From contig NC_021172.1 in the NCBI RefSeq assembly GCF_000230975.2, forward strand, positions 3,100,001-3,164,000: a DNA stretch of 64,000 bases. The letters run 5' to 3'. Source of the DNA: Hyphomicrobium denitrificans 1NES1. GTDB lineage: Bacteria > Pseudomonadota > Alphaproteobacteria > Rhizobiales > Hyphomicrobiaceae. Below, piece by piece: positions 1 through 8,965 of the stretch; position 1 is the stretch's first letter; each line of letters starts with the position of its first letter. The position numbers and the translations under genes are program-made. Below the pieces are notes generated by a model. The model searched no databases and was not told the DNA's origin. It worked only from the letters and a program-made list of their open reading frames with translations.

Positions 1-477
1 GCGTGCAACCGCGACACGCTGTTGCTCACCACCCGAAAGATTACCCGGATAGTTCGTCAGCCGGTGGCCAAGGCCGACTTCGCGCAGAACCTCTTCGGAA
101 CGGCTGGTGGCTGCAAAGCCCTTAATGCCTCTCACGTCGAGTGCGATGCGCACATTCTCAAGCGCGTTCAGTGTCGGGAAAAGATTGTATGACTGGAAGA
201 TAAAGCCGACGTGGTCACGCCGGACCTTGGCAAGCTCTTCCGCCGACAGGCCGTCGAGCGATTGGTCGGCGATGCGAATTGTGCCGGACGTCGGCTTCAT
301 GATGCAGCCGAGTATGGACAAAAGCGTCGTCTTGCCGGATCCGGACGGCCCCATCAGGAGCGTCAACTCTCCGGGGACGAGGTCAAGAGTGACGCCTTTG
401 AGGGCGACCACAAGACCTGCGCCGGAGCCGAGTTCCTTGACGATATTGTCAGCATGTAAAACCGAGGACGTCGTCAT
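1..477 (-). CDS. ABC transporter ATP-binding protein (3' end off the window)
   Basis: This is the cytoplasmic ATPase of an ABC exporter. Reading leftwards from ATG at 477, 159 codons are present before the window edge. The Walker A motif GPSGSGKTT lies near residue 44, the Q-loop FIFQSYNLFPTLNALENV near residue 95, and the ABC signature LSGGEQQR near residue 148; Walker B is outside the window. The Q-loop and signature are those of the LolD/MacB/DevA class, which partner with FtsX-type permeases. Its ATG overlaps the TGA of the upstream permease gene (ATGA), so the pair is translationally coupled. The substrate cannot be told from sequence; lipoprotein, glycolipid or peptide export are known roles of the class. 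Confidence 0.93.
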   Translation of the reverse strand, partial: MTTSSVLHADNIVKELGSGAGLVVALKGVTLDLVPGELTLLMGPSGSGKTTLLSILGCIMKPTSGTIRIADQSLDGLSAEELAKVRRDHVGFIFQSYNLFPTLNALENVRIALDVRGIKGFAATSRSEEVLREVGLGHRLTNYPGNLSGGEQQRVAVAR

Positions 478-1604
478 CGCGAGAACACCGTAGCCGGATC
501 GATTTTCGTGACTTTGACGATGGCCGAGAGCGCAGAAATCGAACACATAAAAAGCGTCAACGCGAACAGCCAAAATGCCAAACCGGGTGTCATGACGAGC
601 GGTAGCGAAGAGTTCCGGCTGGCATAGAGGACAATCAGCGCGATCGCCATGCCGAGGACGTAACCTATCACCGCGCTGAGCCCGGCTTGAGCTAAAATTA
701 CTTTGTGGATGTAGGACTTCGACGAACCCAGCGCACGCAAGGTCGCGAATTCGTGAATGTGATCCTTGGTACTTGAATAGAGCGTCTGGGCCACGATGAC
801 CGTACCGACGAGACTGCCGAGTATCGCGCCTCCGATCAGCGCCAACCCGGCTCCGGTCCGGAACAGCCACTGCAGCAGGCTGCGGCTTTCGAACTCGTCC
901 TTCGTCAGAACATCAGCAGATTCAAGCCTGCTTGCGAGATCGGTCTGCACTTTGGCGATGTTGGCTCCCGGCGCCAGCTTCACGAGAAGGAATGTCGATC
1001 TATCGTCAGGAACGCCAAGAAGCTGACGCGCACGATTGAGGGTCGTGTAGGCGTAGGGCGATTGGGTGAACGAGCGAATGCCTTCGGTAAGCGCCCTGAT
1101 TTTTACGCGGCCGCTGGCAGCCTGAGCGGTATCGCCGATGCCGCTGACGCCGAGTTCGCCCAGATAACTGCGATCGACTGCAATGGCGTCGGGCGCCTTG
1201 ATGTCATCGAGCGTGCCTTCCACCAAGGACCAGGGAACGAGGCCGTGGTCCTCGGCGTCGGACCCCACGAGAACGACGCGCGAGGAACCGCCCGAGGGCT
1301 TGCGCCATTCGGCGAAAGCGACGACGAGGGGCACGACGCTTTCAACGCCTGGAGTGGCGAGAGCCTGATGGCGCTCGCGATCCGACAATAGCACGCCGCC
1401 ATCCTCAAAGCTCTTGGCGCCATAGGTCGTAATGAAGAGATCGGCGTTCGACCGCGCGATGTTGGCGGTGATCATTTCGCTCGAGCCGAGATACAGGCCA
1501 AGCTGCACGGCGACCAGCACGATCGAGAAGAGAATGCCGATCAATGTCACGGCAAGCCGGATACGGTCGTGCAGCAAATTGCGAAGCGCGAGAGTAAAGA
1601 TCAT
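474..1604 (-). CDS. FtsX/DevC-type ABC transporter permease
   Basis: This 376-residue inner-membrane permease is the partner of the ATPase that follows it with a 4-bp overlap. A first membrane segment sits at about residues 18-40 (VTLIGILFSIVLVAVQLGLY). A large periplasmic domain follows to about residue 250, then three more segments near 255-280, 305-330 and 345-365. This 1+3 arrangement and the C-terminal FtsX domain fit the DevC/MacB-like group. DevC proteins of about 380 residues work with a membrane-fusion subunit such as DevB; that gene should lie upstream or elsewhere and is not seen here. The start ATG at 1604 directly precedes a typical hydrophobic N-terminus. Substrate unknown. Confidence 0.9.
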   Translation of the reverse strand: MIFTLALRNLLHDRIRLAVTLIGILFSIVLVAVQLGLYLGSSEMITANIARSNADLFITTYGAKSFEDGGVLLSDRERHQALATPGVESVVPLVVAFAEWRKPSGGSSRVVLVGSDAEDHGLVPWSLVEGTLDDIKAPDAIAVDRSYLGELGVSGIGDTAQAASGRVKIRALTEGIRSFTQSPYAYTTLNRARQLLGVPDDRSTFLLVKLAPGANIAKVQTDLASRLESADVLTKDEFESRSLLQWLFRTGAGLALIGGAILGSLVGTVIVAQTLYSSTKDHIHEFATLRALGSSKSYIHKVILAQAGLSAVIGYVLGMAIALIVLYASRNSSLPLVMTPGLAFWLFALTLFMCSISALSAIVKVTKIDPATVFSR

Positions 1605-1867
1605 CTCAGTGCCGGGTCTCGTGTTGCGAACTGGGGTATCGGCTATAATCGGTCCGGAGCCTTTCAGCGGCTCCTAGTTGCCTGTGGTCGTATAGCTCCA
1701 ATGTAAGTCTGGTACTACCGCGAACCCCGTGAGAAATGCGCGCGACCTGATGTCAAAGGGCTTGTCGCGAACGTTGGGTCCGGCGCCGGCGCTCCTCAGA
1801 AAAGCCTTAGCAGCCACTTAATAATTTCACTCCAATGTTTTGCCGTTTTCGAGGCATAGGAGTGAAA

Positions 1868-1909
1868 ATGTGGTCTTTGCTCTGCGGTTTATTGTCATGC
1901 GTTATATGA
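1868..1909 (+). other. Possible 13-codon leader ORF coupled to the DUF2147 gene
   Basis: An AGGAG at 1858-1862 sits 5 nt before an ATG at 1868 that opens a 13-residue ORF (MWSLLCGLLSCVI). Its TGA (1907-1909) overlaps, as ATGA, the ATG at 1906 of the DUF2147 frame, while no good ribosome site precedes the other DUF2147 starts. Translational coupling is inferred. The rest of 1605-1867, between the divergent permease and this point, shows no gene. Confidence 0.35.
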
Positions 1910-2532
1910 CTCTTTCCCCGTTTTCAGGTGGTTTGCTTCGTTTGGTTACCGCCTTGGCGGGAGCTGCGATCTGCTACGCACCGGCTTTCGCCGAGCCGGG
2001 GGAGGCCGGCATCTGGTACGACGATACCGGAAAGGGCGCGGTCAAGATCGAGATCTGCACGCCGACAACGCTCTGCGGCAAAATCTATTGGCTCAAAGAA
2101 CCTCTGACCGCCAAAGGCGAACCCAAAACCGATCGGTACAATCCCGAACCCTCGATGCGCACACGTCCGATTTGTGGTTTGCCCGTACTTGGCGATCTCG
2201 AGCAGCTTTCCGATGGCGGGTTCGATAACGGTTGGGTCTACGATCCCAAGGAGGGCAAATCTTACAGTGTCGCCCTTGATCTCGTCGACGCGGACACGCT
2301 GAAGGTGACGGGTTACAAGGGAATGCGATTCCTCGGAAAATCGTTCATCTGGAAACGCGCGCCGACGGACCTGCCGCCCTGCACCCAGGACGCCGCATCC
2401 ACCCCCGGCCAAAACAACGCGAATGTCACGGCTACAAAGGCCGCCTCACCGGCCAAATCCGGCAAGACCGCCAACAACAAGGCTAAGCCGAAAAAGGCCG
2501 CTACTCCGCAGCACCCTGTTGCTTCGAATTAG
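1906..2532 (+). CDS. DUF2147 domain-containing secreted protein
   Basis: This is an exported protein of about 208 residues. A signal peptide ending near ICYAPAFA-E is followed by a DUF2147 domain (GIWYDDTGKGAVKIEIC, near residues 33-150) with the family features W-x-D-x-x-G and late W-x-R (FIWKRA). The tail after residue 155 is Ala/Lys/Asn-rich and low complexity. DUF2147 proteins are small periplasmic beta-sheet proteins of unknown biochemical role, common in Rhizobiales. In-frame ATGs exist at 1840, 1897 and 1906. I prefer 1906 because it overlaps the stop of a short ORF with a good Shine-Dalgarno. The 3' end overlaps the convergent hydrolase gene by 32 bp. Confidence 0.85.
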   Translation: MTLSPFSGGLLRLVTALAGAAICYAPAFAEPGEAGIWYDDTGKGAVKIEICTPTTLCGKIYWLKEPLTAKGEPKTDRYNPEPSMRTRPICGLPVLGDLEQLSDGGFDNGWVYDPKEGKSYSVALDLVDADTLKVTGYKGMRFLGKSFIWKRAPTDLPPCTQDAASTPGQNNANVTATKAASPAKSGKTANNKAKPKKAATPQHPVASN

Positions 2533-3388
2533 TGGATGCCTGCTTGCGGCCGGATTTGACCGCTTCGGCCGCGAGCACCCGGTCGACAAACTCGGCCGTG
2601 CGATCAACGACGTAGCCGCGCTGACGATCAAGCGTCACGAGATGATAGCTATCCTCAAGGACTGAAACTTCGACGACACCGCCGAGCTTGCGCTGCAGCG
2701 TCATCGTGTTCTTGATGTCGCTTTGATCGTCGTGGCGCGGATGGAAAATCAGCGTGTGCAGTTTCACGAGGGAGAGCATTGGCCGCACGTTGCGAACAAG
2801 CGCGAAGAATTCGTAAACGGTTCCACCGCCACGCACCGTGATGTCGGCAGAGAGGTTATCGGAACCGCGCAATGCTTCGAGAGCGAAGTTGCGAACACGC
2901 TCATCCTTGATGCCGTAGGGAGCAGGTGTCCGAAATTTAAAGAGCCGGGCAGTCCACTTGTCGGTGACCAAGTGAAACAGCTTCAACATCTTGGGAATGG
3001 CCCAGCCGTTCACAGCCAGCGTCGGTGCATAGAGCATCAGGCCTGCGGCCTGATCCTGGCGGTACGCTGCCAGTCTCAATGCCAGGATCGAGCCGGCCGA
3101 CGCGCCGCCGATGATGACGGTGTCGCACATGCTGCGGAGATCGTCGAAGGCCTTGGAAACCGCCTGATACCAGTCATGCCACGTGGAAAGACCTGAGACG
3201 TCGGTCCCGAAGGTCAGACCCGGTACGATGGGGCAGTAAACTGTCATGCCCTTGCGGGAGAGCGCGTGGGCCAGCGATTTCAACTCGAGCGGAGAGCCGC
3301 CCAGAGAATGAACCAACAAAACCCCCGAGGATCCGCCCGGAATGAAGAGGCTGCCGCGAGTAGGCTGAAATTTCTGCTTATTTGTCAT
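2501..3388 (-). CDS. Alpha/beta hydrolase (carboxylesterase Est30-like)
   Basis: This 295-residue cytoplasmic serine hydrolase has an oxyanion-loop region VLLVHSLGGSP (residues 23-33), a nucleophile elbow GGASAGS with Ser97, an acidic residue in HPRHDDQSD, and a late histidine in DSYHLVTLDRQ. That last motif is typical of the carboxylesterase/lipase group that includes Bacillus Est30, which acts on short- to medium-chain esters. The C-terminus is Lys/Ser/Gln-rich and looks unstructured. The gene is monocistronic, and its 3' end overlaps the convergent DUF2147 gene by 32 bp. The physiological substrate is unknown. Confidence 0.85.
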   Translation of the reverse strand: MTNKQKFQPTRGSLFIPGGSSGVLLVHSLGGSPLELKSLAHALSRKGMTVYCPIVPGLTFGTDVSGLSTWHDWYQAVSKAFDDLRSMCDTVIIGGASAGSILALRLAAYRQDQAAGLMLYAPTLAVNGWAIPKMLKLFHLVTDKWTARLFKFRTPAPYGIKDERVRNFALEALRGSDNLSADITVRGGGTVYEFFALVRNVRPMLSLVKLHTLIFHPRHDDQSDIKNTMTLQRKLGGVVEVSVLEDSYHLVTLDRQRGYVVDRTAEFVDRVLAAEAVKSGRKQASTNSKQQGAAE

Positions 3389-3899
3389 TAGCTACTTGCA
3401 CTTGCTGTGAACCAGCCGAACGCTCTTTACGACGCAGCATCCTGAGGTGCCAACGCAACTATGTGTCGCGCTGCCGTAAAACTGAAAGATGATCCTGAAC
3501 GTCCCGCAGTTAAGATTTAGTTCGTGAACCTATTACGAAGTGCCTGAAATGGCCACACCTTTCGAGATCAAGTCAATACTCGTTGGTAAACAATGACCTG
3601 ATGCCCGCACAGTCATTTCTTGCCCGATAGATGGCATCCTAGGTCATGATGTTGCAATGCGGCATAAAATTGGTAACCCGCCTGCGGCGAATTGAAGTGC
3701 ATCACCGTTTGATCCCTCGGGACTGATTAACGAAGCCGGCAAATCCGGACCCGGCACCTTTTCTTTCGACATTAGAACCCGCTTTATCGGTCCCACGTTC
3801 CTTGCGCGCCAGCGAAGGAATTGCCTGTGAGATGTGATTGGTCGGCAGCTCAGTCACTGTTCACCCGCAATCATTGATTTATACTTCGGACAGCTTTTA
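3389..3899 (+). other. Intergenic region, no gene seen
   Basis: About 510 bp lie between divergent genes (the hydrolase leftwards, the membrane protein rightwards). I see no ORF with coding character, no strong hairpin and no repeat. It presumably holds both promoters, but I cannot assign -35/-10 boxes with confidence. Confidence 0.5.
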
Positions 3900-5750
3900 A
3901 TGGAGGCGCACGCCGCCGTGCGCCGCTGGGATCAGGTTGCAGTGACTTTCTCGCCGCGCGCCGCAATTGCCCTTCTCATCTGCATTGCCGTCACATCGAG
4001 CCAGCTCTCGCTTTCTGCGATCGCTGCGGAGATCAGCCGTGCCGAATATGAGGCGTGTCAGGCCCGCGATGATGCAGGATTGAAAACTGCCGTGATCGCA
4101 ATCGTCACCGACGCGATCACCAACGGAACCAAAACAATCGACTACAAGGCCCTCGTCGATGCGCAATGGCGGGAACGAAACATCGATCAGATCATCGACA
4201 ACCGGATCGACATTGCCGTCACGGAGATCACAAACGAGACGAGCTGGACCGAACGGCTAAGGTCTCTGACCGACAATGAAAAATCCCAGCAGCTTGCGAC
4301 GGCCGTCGCCGAGCGCGTTTACCGCTCGGACGCGGTGAAAACGGCGATCGCCGACCTCGCCTCCGGGGTTGCGAAGGAGGTCGGTAAAAGCATCGAATTT
4401 GCGAGTTCCGACGCGACGAATTCATTACTTCAATGCCTCAAAGCATTTGTTGGCCCCCGCTACGGCGGCGCGGTCGCAAATGTGCTTGCGGGTGACGCCA
4501 GCAGGAGCGTCGTCGTCGATCCCAACAAGGCGTCGGGCAGCGTCTCGGCGGGATCGGTTCTCAATGAATCGGCCGGGGGCCTCGCAGGCGCAACGATCCT
4601 GATCGTTCGGCGCCAGCTCGCCAACCTCGCCGAGCGGGTCGGCCAGCGGATTGTCGGCAGCGTACTGTCGCGCGTCGTTTCGGTGGTCGCCGGAGGGGTC
4701 GGCCTCGTATTGATCGCCAAGGATCTCTGGGATTTCCGAAACGGCGTTCTCCCGATCATCGCCACGGAGATGAAGTCGTCCGCGACCAAGGAGAAGGTGC
4801 GCGAGGAGCTGGCCAAGACCCTTTCGAGCCAGATGAACGATCACATCAAGGAGATCGCAACGGCGACCGCCGAGCAGGTCATTGATATTTGGCAGACGTT
4901 CCGCCGGGCACATGCGCTGGTTCTGCAAATCGCCGACCAGAACGGAGAGTTCCGGGCGTTTTTGGACGGTGTCGATCCGCAATCGCTGCCGCGGCTTGAC
5001 GAAGTGGTGTCGATCCTAGCCGCTTCGGAGGGGCAAGATTCAATTCTGCGCCGCCTTCATGACGGCTCCCTCAATCAGGCTGTTCATCTCATGCCGGAGA
5101 AGGGCCTTGAGATTGCCAGGGAAACCAATTCCATCGCTGCGGGCCTCGCGTGGACGGCGTTGGCAGGCAAACGCCTCGACCGCGTCGTCGATTATGAATT
5201 GCATCGGCGAATGTCGCCGAAGGATCTGACAACGGCTTCTTTGGATAGAATCCTCGGCCTCAATGACCGCGCCGCGATCGTTAAGATTGCAGGCGTGTCG
5301 CCTGCAGCGCGCGACGCTCTGTTCAGTCTCGATTCGAGCGATCTTAACGTCCTGCTTCGCTCTCTTTCGGAGGACGAAATTGAATCTCTTGCGGGTTACC
5401 TCGACGGCCTGAGACCCGGCCCCCGCGACGCCGTCCTCAAGACGATCGCGGCGAGCCCGGCGAAAATGCAGCTGCTGGCGTCGCAAAGCGTTCGTGAAGG
5501 AATCATCGCGAGCCGCGATCAAGAGACGGCGGCGCGGATAATGTTGGCGGACACAGGCGACCTTTCTCCGCGCGCCGTCGTCGAAGATGCGAGGCTCGTC
5601 TGGGATGGTCGCGTCGTCCCGCTCCTTTTATGGTACAAACATCCACAAGCTATGGTTGCCGCAGGATTTTTGAGCCTCGTCGTGATTGCCTGGTTGGCTC
5701 GGCTTTTCCGACGCAGGCGCACCCCACAAGCTCCCGCGACAGAGAGCTAG
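3900..5750 (+). CDS. Large membrane-anchored protein of unknown function
   Basis: I do not recognise this 616-residue protein. A hydrophobic signal segment at about residues 18-40 (AALLICIAVTSSQLSLSAIAA) is followed by an Ala-rich, charged region predicted mostly alpha-helical. A Gly-rich membrane-prone stretch occurs near residues 220-290 (GGLAGATILIVRR, VVAGGVGLVLIAKDLW). A long soluble region of short helical repeats follows to about residue 570, then a C-terminal membrane helix (MVAAGFLSLVVIAWLARLF) with a basic RRRR tail. This suggests a periplasmic body anchored at both ends. The frame is open from 3834; ATG 3900 is chosen because it directly precedes the hydrophobic N-terminus. It stands alone, so context gives no role. 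Confidence 0.75.
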   Translation: MEAHAAVRRWDQVAVTFSPRAAIALLICIAVTSSQLSLSAIAAEISRAEYEACQARDDAGLKTAVIAIVTDAITNGTKTIDYKALVDAQWRERNIDQIIDNRIDIAVTEITNETSWTERLRSLTDNEKSQQLATAVAERVYRSDAVKTAIADLASGVAKEVGKSIEFASSDATNSLLQCLKAFVGPRYGGAVANVLAGDASRSVVVDPNKASGSVSAGSVLNESAGGLAGATILIVRRQLANLAERVGQRIVGSVLSRVVSVVAGGVGLVLIAKDLWDFRNGVLPIIATEMKSSATKEKVREELAKTLSSQMNDHIKEIATATAEQVIDIWQTFRRAHALVLQIADQNGEFRAFLDGVDPQSLPRLDEVVSILAASEGQDSILRRLHDGSLNQAVHLMPEKGLEIARETNSIAAGLAWTALAGKRLDRVVDYELHRRMSPKDLTTASLDRILGLNDRAAIVKIAGVSPAARDALFSLDSSDLNVLLRSLSEDEIESLAGYLDGLRPGPRDAVLKTIAASPAKMQLLASQSVREGIIASRDQETAARIMLADTGDLSPRAVVEDARLVWDGRVVPLLLWYKHPQAMVAAGFLSLVVIAWLARLFRRRRTPQAPATES

Positions 5751-5882
5751 GCTGGCCGTTGCAAATCGGCCTTATCCAAAGGCTGTCCACATACAATCAA
5801 CCTTGCCTCGCCCCGGCCGTGTCAGGCTCCTGCTATAACGATTCGACGATCAATGATGGACCCGTAGCGAAGGGGGGAGATC

Positions 5883-6098
5883 ATGCGCGTGCGGTTCAGA
5901 AGCGAAGAGGGAGTGGGCGACATGGGATTGAAGGCGCCGGGGATCATCACATTCATGCTCTCCGTCATCCTGACGGTCATTGTCCTGACGTCCAAATTTT
6001 TCGGAGCCGATATTCCCGGACTTACCGGCAACGAGTCCTGGGCACTCCTTGCCTCCTATGCGATCCTCATGCTCGGATGCATGGTTCGTGGGATGTGA
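5883..6098 (+). CDS. Small two-helix membrane protein
   Basis: This 71-residue protein has a basic, acidic-patched N-terminus and two hydrophobic helices (IITFMLSVILTVIVLTSKFF and WALLASYAILMLGCMVRGM). A very strong ribosome site, AGGGGGGAGA at 5871-5880, precedes the ATG. A TATAAC-like -10 occurs near 5835 without a clear -35. It is a hypothetical protein of unknown role, probably monocistronic. Confidence 0.75.
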   Translation: MRVRFRSEEGVGDMGLKAPGIITFMLSVILTVIVLTSKFFGADIPGLTGNESWALLASYAILMLGCMVRGM

Positions 6099-6235
6099 TG
6101 AATAGGTTCGTCTTGTTGCAGTGCAACCAGATAAACTCCATCGATCTGAGTTCAATTAGTCTAAGCAATGTGCGCTCCTGTCGCGCGGCAACCCGCGGTA
6201 TGGAGCTGTGCTGGACTGCTGACTATCGATGAGAA

Positions 6236-6445
6236 ATGCCGAACGAAATGCCTCAGACTTTTGCGCGACGGGCGCGCCATTCTTCCAAAGCCATCGTGAC
6301 GGCGATCGTGTTGACGCTTGCGGCGTTAATAGCGCTCACCATCGCGGCTCGCGATAATGGCCCGAAGAGCGTGAAAACTTTCGGGCCCGTTACGAGCGCG
6401 CCTGTCGGCGTCGAGTCAGGTTTGCTGCCGGTGATCCACCGCTAG
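6236..6445 (+). CDS. Possible small single-helix membrane protein
   Basis: This is a 69-residue ORF with a basic N-terminus (FARRARHSSK) and one hydrophobic helix (AIVTAIVLTLAALIALTIAA), then a short soluble tail. It overlaps the convergent pabBC gene by 30 bp and contains a hairpin at 6359-6387 that may serve as the pabBC terminator. The membrane pattern favours a real gene. The overlap and lack of a clear ribosome site argue against it. Confidence 0.4.
   Translation: MPNEMPQTFARRARHSSKAIVTAIVLTLAALIALTIAARDNGPKSVKTFGPVTSAPVGVESGLLPVIHR
6359..6387 (-). terminator. Hairpin downstream of pabBC
   Basis: GGCCCGAA at 6359-6366 pairs perfectly with TTCGGGCC at 6380-6387 around a 13-nt loop. It lies about 30 bp beyond the pabBC stop. 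There is no strong U-run on the minus strand, so a classical intrinsic terminator is uncertain. Confidence 0.4.
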
Positions 6446-8317
6446 GCGTGGCACCAGCGGTTCAGCCCGCACCAGCCCGCGAACTGAATTTCCGAGATAG
6501 ATTTCGGCTGCACCATTCAAGTCTTGAATGGTCAAACGAGCTTCCGCAGCGCGTCCCTCGTCGATGAGAGCTGCCCTCAATGTTCCGGGCAACACCCCTG
6601 CTGCCAGACGCGGCGTTAATAGCTTGCCGCCGCGCGAGATAAAAATCGACGTCCTGCTCCCCTCGGCAAGCTCGCCGGCCTCGTTGAGATAGATCACCTC
6701 GTCGGCCCCAAGCGTATCCGCGTAGTGCTTCCATTCGCGGTCGTAAAGCTCGCGTCGCGTCGTTTTGTGATAGAGAAACAGGTCGGAGCTGTTGAGCCGA
6801 CTGTCCGACACCACATAGCGCATGATGGCGTCGTCTGCCGTCGGCGGTTGTGGGGTCGCCGTAACGGTAACGACACCATCTTCATCGAGCAGCAAACGGA
6901 CACGCAACCTCTCGTCCCTTTGGGTCGAAGTTACCGCTTCGATCGCATCGCGAACCTTGCTCGCATCGAATACGAAACCGAAATAGGCCGCTGACGCTGC
7001 AAGCCGGGCCAAATGGTAGCTGCGCAGCCAAATGCCCTTCCCCGACTCATAAAGCATCGTTTCGATCAGTTCGAAACGGCGCACCGGATCGGTCAGGAAC
7101 TTCATCTTGAGCAGGCATTCGGCATATTCTTTAGCACCGTCGGAGTCCGCGACGATACCGGAGCCGATCCCCATCTCGCCCACCCCGCGGCGATCGATGA
7201 CCGTCGTGCGAATGGCAACATTGAAGAGCGCGGTGCCATCGGGTGAAAACCGCCCGATGGCACCACAATAGACGCCGCGCGGCTCCGTCTCGAGCTCGCG
7301 GATCAATTCCATGGCGCGGATCTTCGGCGCCCCCGTGATCGAACCAGGCGGAAAGATCGCCTTCAGAATATCGACGATGCCGATGCAGGGTTTCAGCTCG
7401 GCCCGGACACCCGACGTCATCTGGTGCAAGGTCTTGAACGTTTCGACGGTGAAGAGGTCGGTGACACTCACCGAGCCAGGATCGGCGATGCGACCCAGAT
7501 CGTTGCGCATCAAGTCCACGATCATCAGGTTCTCGGCACGATTTTTAACATCCTTTGAAAGGGCGGCGCGAACTTCCGAGTCCGCCTCGAGCGTTCCTGC
7601 GCGGGGCGCAGTTCCTTTCATCGGCCGCGTCTCAATAACCCGACCGTTCTGTTTGATGAACAATTCCGGCGAAGCCGAAAGGATGGTCACGTCCCCCGTA
7701 TCGACGAGTCCTGCGTAGGCGACGCGTTGTTTCAGACGCAGATCGCGATAGAGGGCGAGCGGGGAACCCTGAAGGTTGAACTTTGCCTTGAAGGTCAGAT
7801 TGAGCTGGTAGATGTCACCGCTCTTGATGTTGTTCTGAACTTGCTCGAAGCGCTTGAGATATGAGGCGCTATCCCAGCTATGCGCAAGCTCGCCGAGCGT
7901 CGGGTTGCCAATGGCTTCCTCGTTCAGCCACTCCTGCACCTCGGAGCCCATCATCTCCCGCGGCGCCTTATAGAGACCGAACCAAAGGAGCGGCATTTTG
8001 CGCCGCTCGGGAAGAAGCGACGCAAGTCTTGGCTCGAGTAAATAGCCGAGCTCGTAGGAGAAAAAGCCGGCGGCGTGGAGCCGGCGCGAAATTCCCGACG
8101 TCAATGCAGCAAGCGCGGCATCGACATCTTCAGGACCGTCGGCGCGGATGATTTCAGCCGGATGCTCGAACAGCTCCGACACGGCATCGAGAGACGTACT
8201 GTTATCGAGCAGTACGAAGCCCTCAGCGAGCGCCGGCATCTTATGAGGTGTCGAGGTCGCTTGCGCTTCGGCGCCGGACGTCGATGGGAAAATGCTTCCG
8301 AAAGAGCGGGATGTCAT
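6416..8317 (-). CDS. pabBC: Fused aminodeoxychorismate synthase component I / 4-amino-4-deoxychorismate lyase
   Basis: This 633-residue cytoplasmic fusion enzyme makes p-aminobenzoate for folate (and, in methylotrophs, for methanopterin-type cofactors). Residues about 60-410 are the chorismate-binding PabB domain, with the PMKGTAPR lysine motif, the NLMIVDLMRNDLGR helix and the GSITGAPKIRAMELI signature. Residues about 420-630 are a PLP-dependent PabC/class IV aminotransferase-fold lyase, with the HKTTRRELYDRE lysine motif and the late GVLPGTLR motif. PabB turns chorismate plus ammonia into aminodeoxychorismate, and PabC releases pyruvate. The glutaminase PabA is not in the window. Such fusions are common in alphaproteobacteria. 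The gene appears monocistronic. Confidence 0.93.
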   Translation of the reverse strand: MTSRSFGSIFPSTSGAEAQATSTPHKMPALAEGFVLLDNSTSLDAVSELFEHPAEIIRADGPEDVDAALAALTSGISRRLHAAGFFSYELGYLLEPRLASLLPERRKMPLLWFGLYKAPREMMGSEVQEWLNEEAIGNPTLGELAHSWDSASYLKRFEQVQNNIKSGDIYQLNLTFKAKFNLQGSPLALYRDLRLKQRVAYAGLVDTGDVTILSASPELFIKQNGRVIETRPMKGTAPRAGTLEADSEVRAALSKDVKNRAENLMIVDLMRNDLGRIADPGSVSVTDLFTVETFKTLHQMTSGVRAELKPCIGIVDILKAIFPPGSITGAPKIRAMELIRELETEPRGVYCGAIGRFSPDGTALFNVAIRTTVIDRRGVGEMGIGSGIVADSDGAKEYAECLLKMKFLTDPVRRFELIETMLYESGKGIWLRSYHLARLAASAAYFGFVFDASKVRDAIEAVTSTQRDERLRVRLLLDEDGVVTVTATPQPPTADDAIMRYVVSDSRLNSSDLFLYHKTTRRELYDREWKHYADTLGADEVIYLNEAGELAEGSRTSIFISRGGKLLTPRLAAGVLPGTLRAALIDEGRAAEARLTIQDLNGAAEIYLGNSVRGLVRAEPLVPRLAVDHRQQT

Positions 8318-8510
8318 CGGTAAATTCTAACGCGGCCGGTCCAGGATTGCCACTTAAACGGCCACTTTGCAAAATCTGCTGGAGAACGACTGCCGGCGTC
8401 CGCGCATCTTAAATGCGCGAGTCACGCTTCCCCTGCGCCGATCGGTCCACCTGCAGAAAATCCGTCACATGGGGTTCCCACGCCGCGTTTTTGTGCTATA
8501 GGCGCGGTCG

Positions 8511-8532
8511 GGCCGCTCGGTGACGAGCGGCC
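8511..8532 (+). other. Perfect hairpin just upstream of tRNA-fMet
   Basis: GGCCGCTC (8511-8518) and GAGCGGCC (8525-8532) form an 8-bp perfect stem with a 6-nt loop, about 47 nt before the tRNA. It follows a CTATAGG sequence that could be a -10 element, so it may be a structured 5' leader of the tRNA precursor. There is no T-run, so a terminator is less likely. Confidence 0.4.
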
Positions 8533-8579
8533 TTACTTATCCGGATGGCGTGCCTGAAATTCAGCTCGCCCATTGGTGA

Positions 8580-8656
<77 letters not shown>

Positions 8657-8965
8657 ATCTAATAAGCCAGTAAAATAAGCAATTTTCGAACAACGCTCTC
8701 GAGCGCGGCGCCCGCCTGAAAGACGCCGGGGTATACTGGTGGGTACCAAGCGTGCGAAATTTTCGCAGCCGCCCGGTTATCTCCCGTGTGCGCTTGAATC
8801 GCGAAATCATCGCAAGTTGCACAGACGGTATTGGCGCAATGGCTAGCAGCGTCGGAGAGCGGGCAGTTTCATTTGATGCTCCCGTAGCGCCTCAGTTCGA
8901 AATTTTCGCGGATTGACACCCGGTCGCCCCGGACTCGGTGCTACACTTAGCGCCGGAGGCTGAGC
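8657..8965 (+). other. Intergenic region downstream of tRNA-fMet
   Basis: About 310 bp. ORFs reading over the tRNA are shadows. It contains one copy of a degenerate repeat (8683-8765) shared with 10876-10961. The last part is the ribosome site of the next small gene. A TTGACA at 8913 and a TACACT at 8942 are 23 nt apart, too far for a standard sigma-70 promoter. Confidence 0.5.
8683..8765 (+). repeat. Degenerate repeat copy A with GGGTACCA
   Basis: Starting 27 nt after the tRNA, this stretch resembles 10876-10961. Both begin with TTTCGA(A/G)CA(A/G)CGCTC, have a spacer of about 30 nt, then a CCGGGG(T/G)TA...GGGTACCAA..(A/G)TGCG..AATTTT block. The GGGTACCA core is at 8741-8748. Position next to a tRNA 3' end suggests remains of integrase arm or attachment sequences (inference). 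Confidence 0.5.

Noticed and set aside
8913..8947. TTGACA and TACACT as a promoter before the 8966 gene
   Set aside because: The spacing is 23 nt, outside the usual 16-19 nt.
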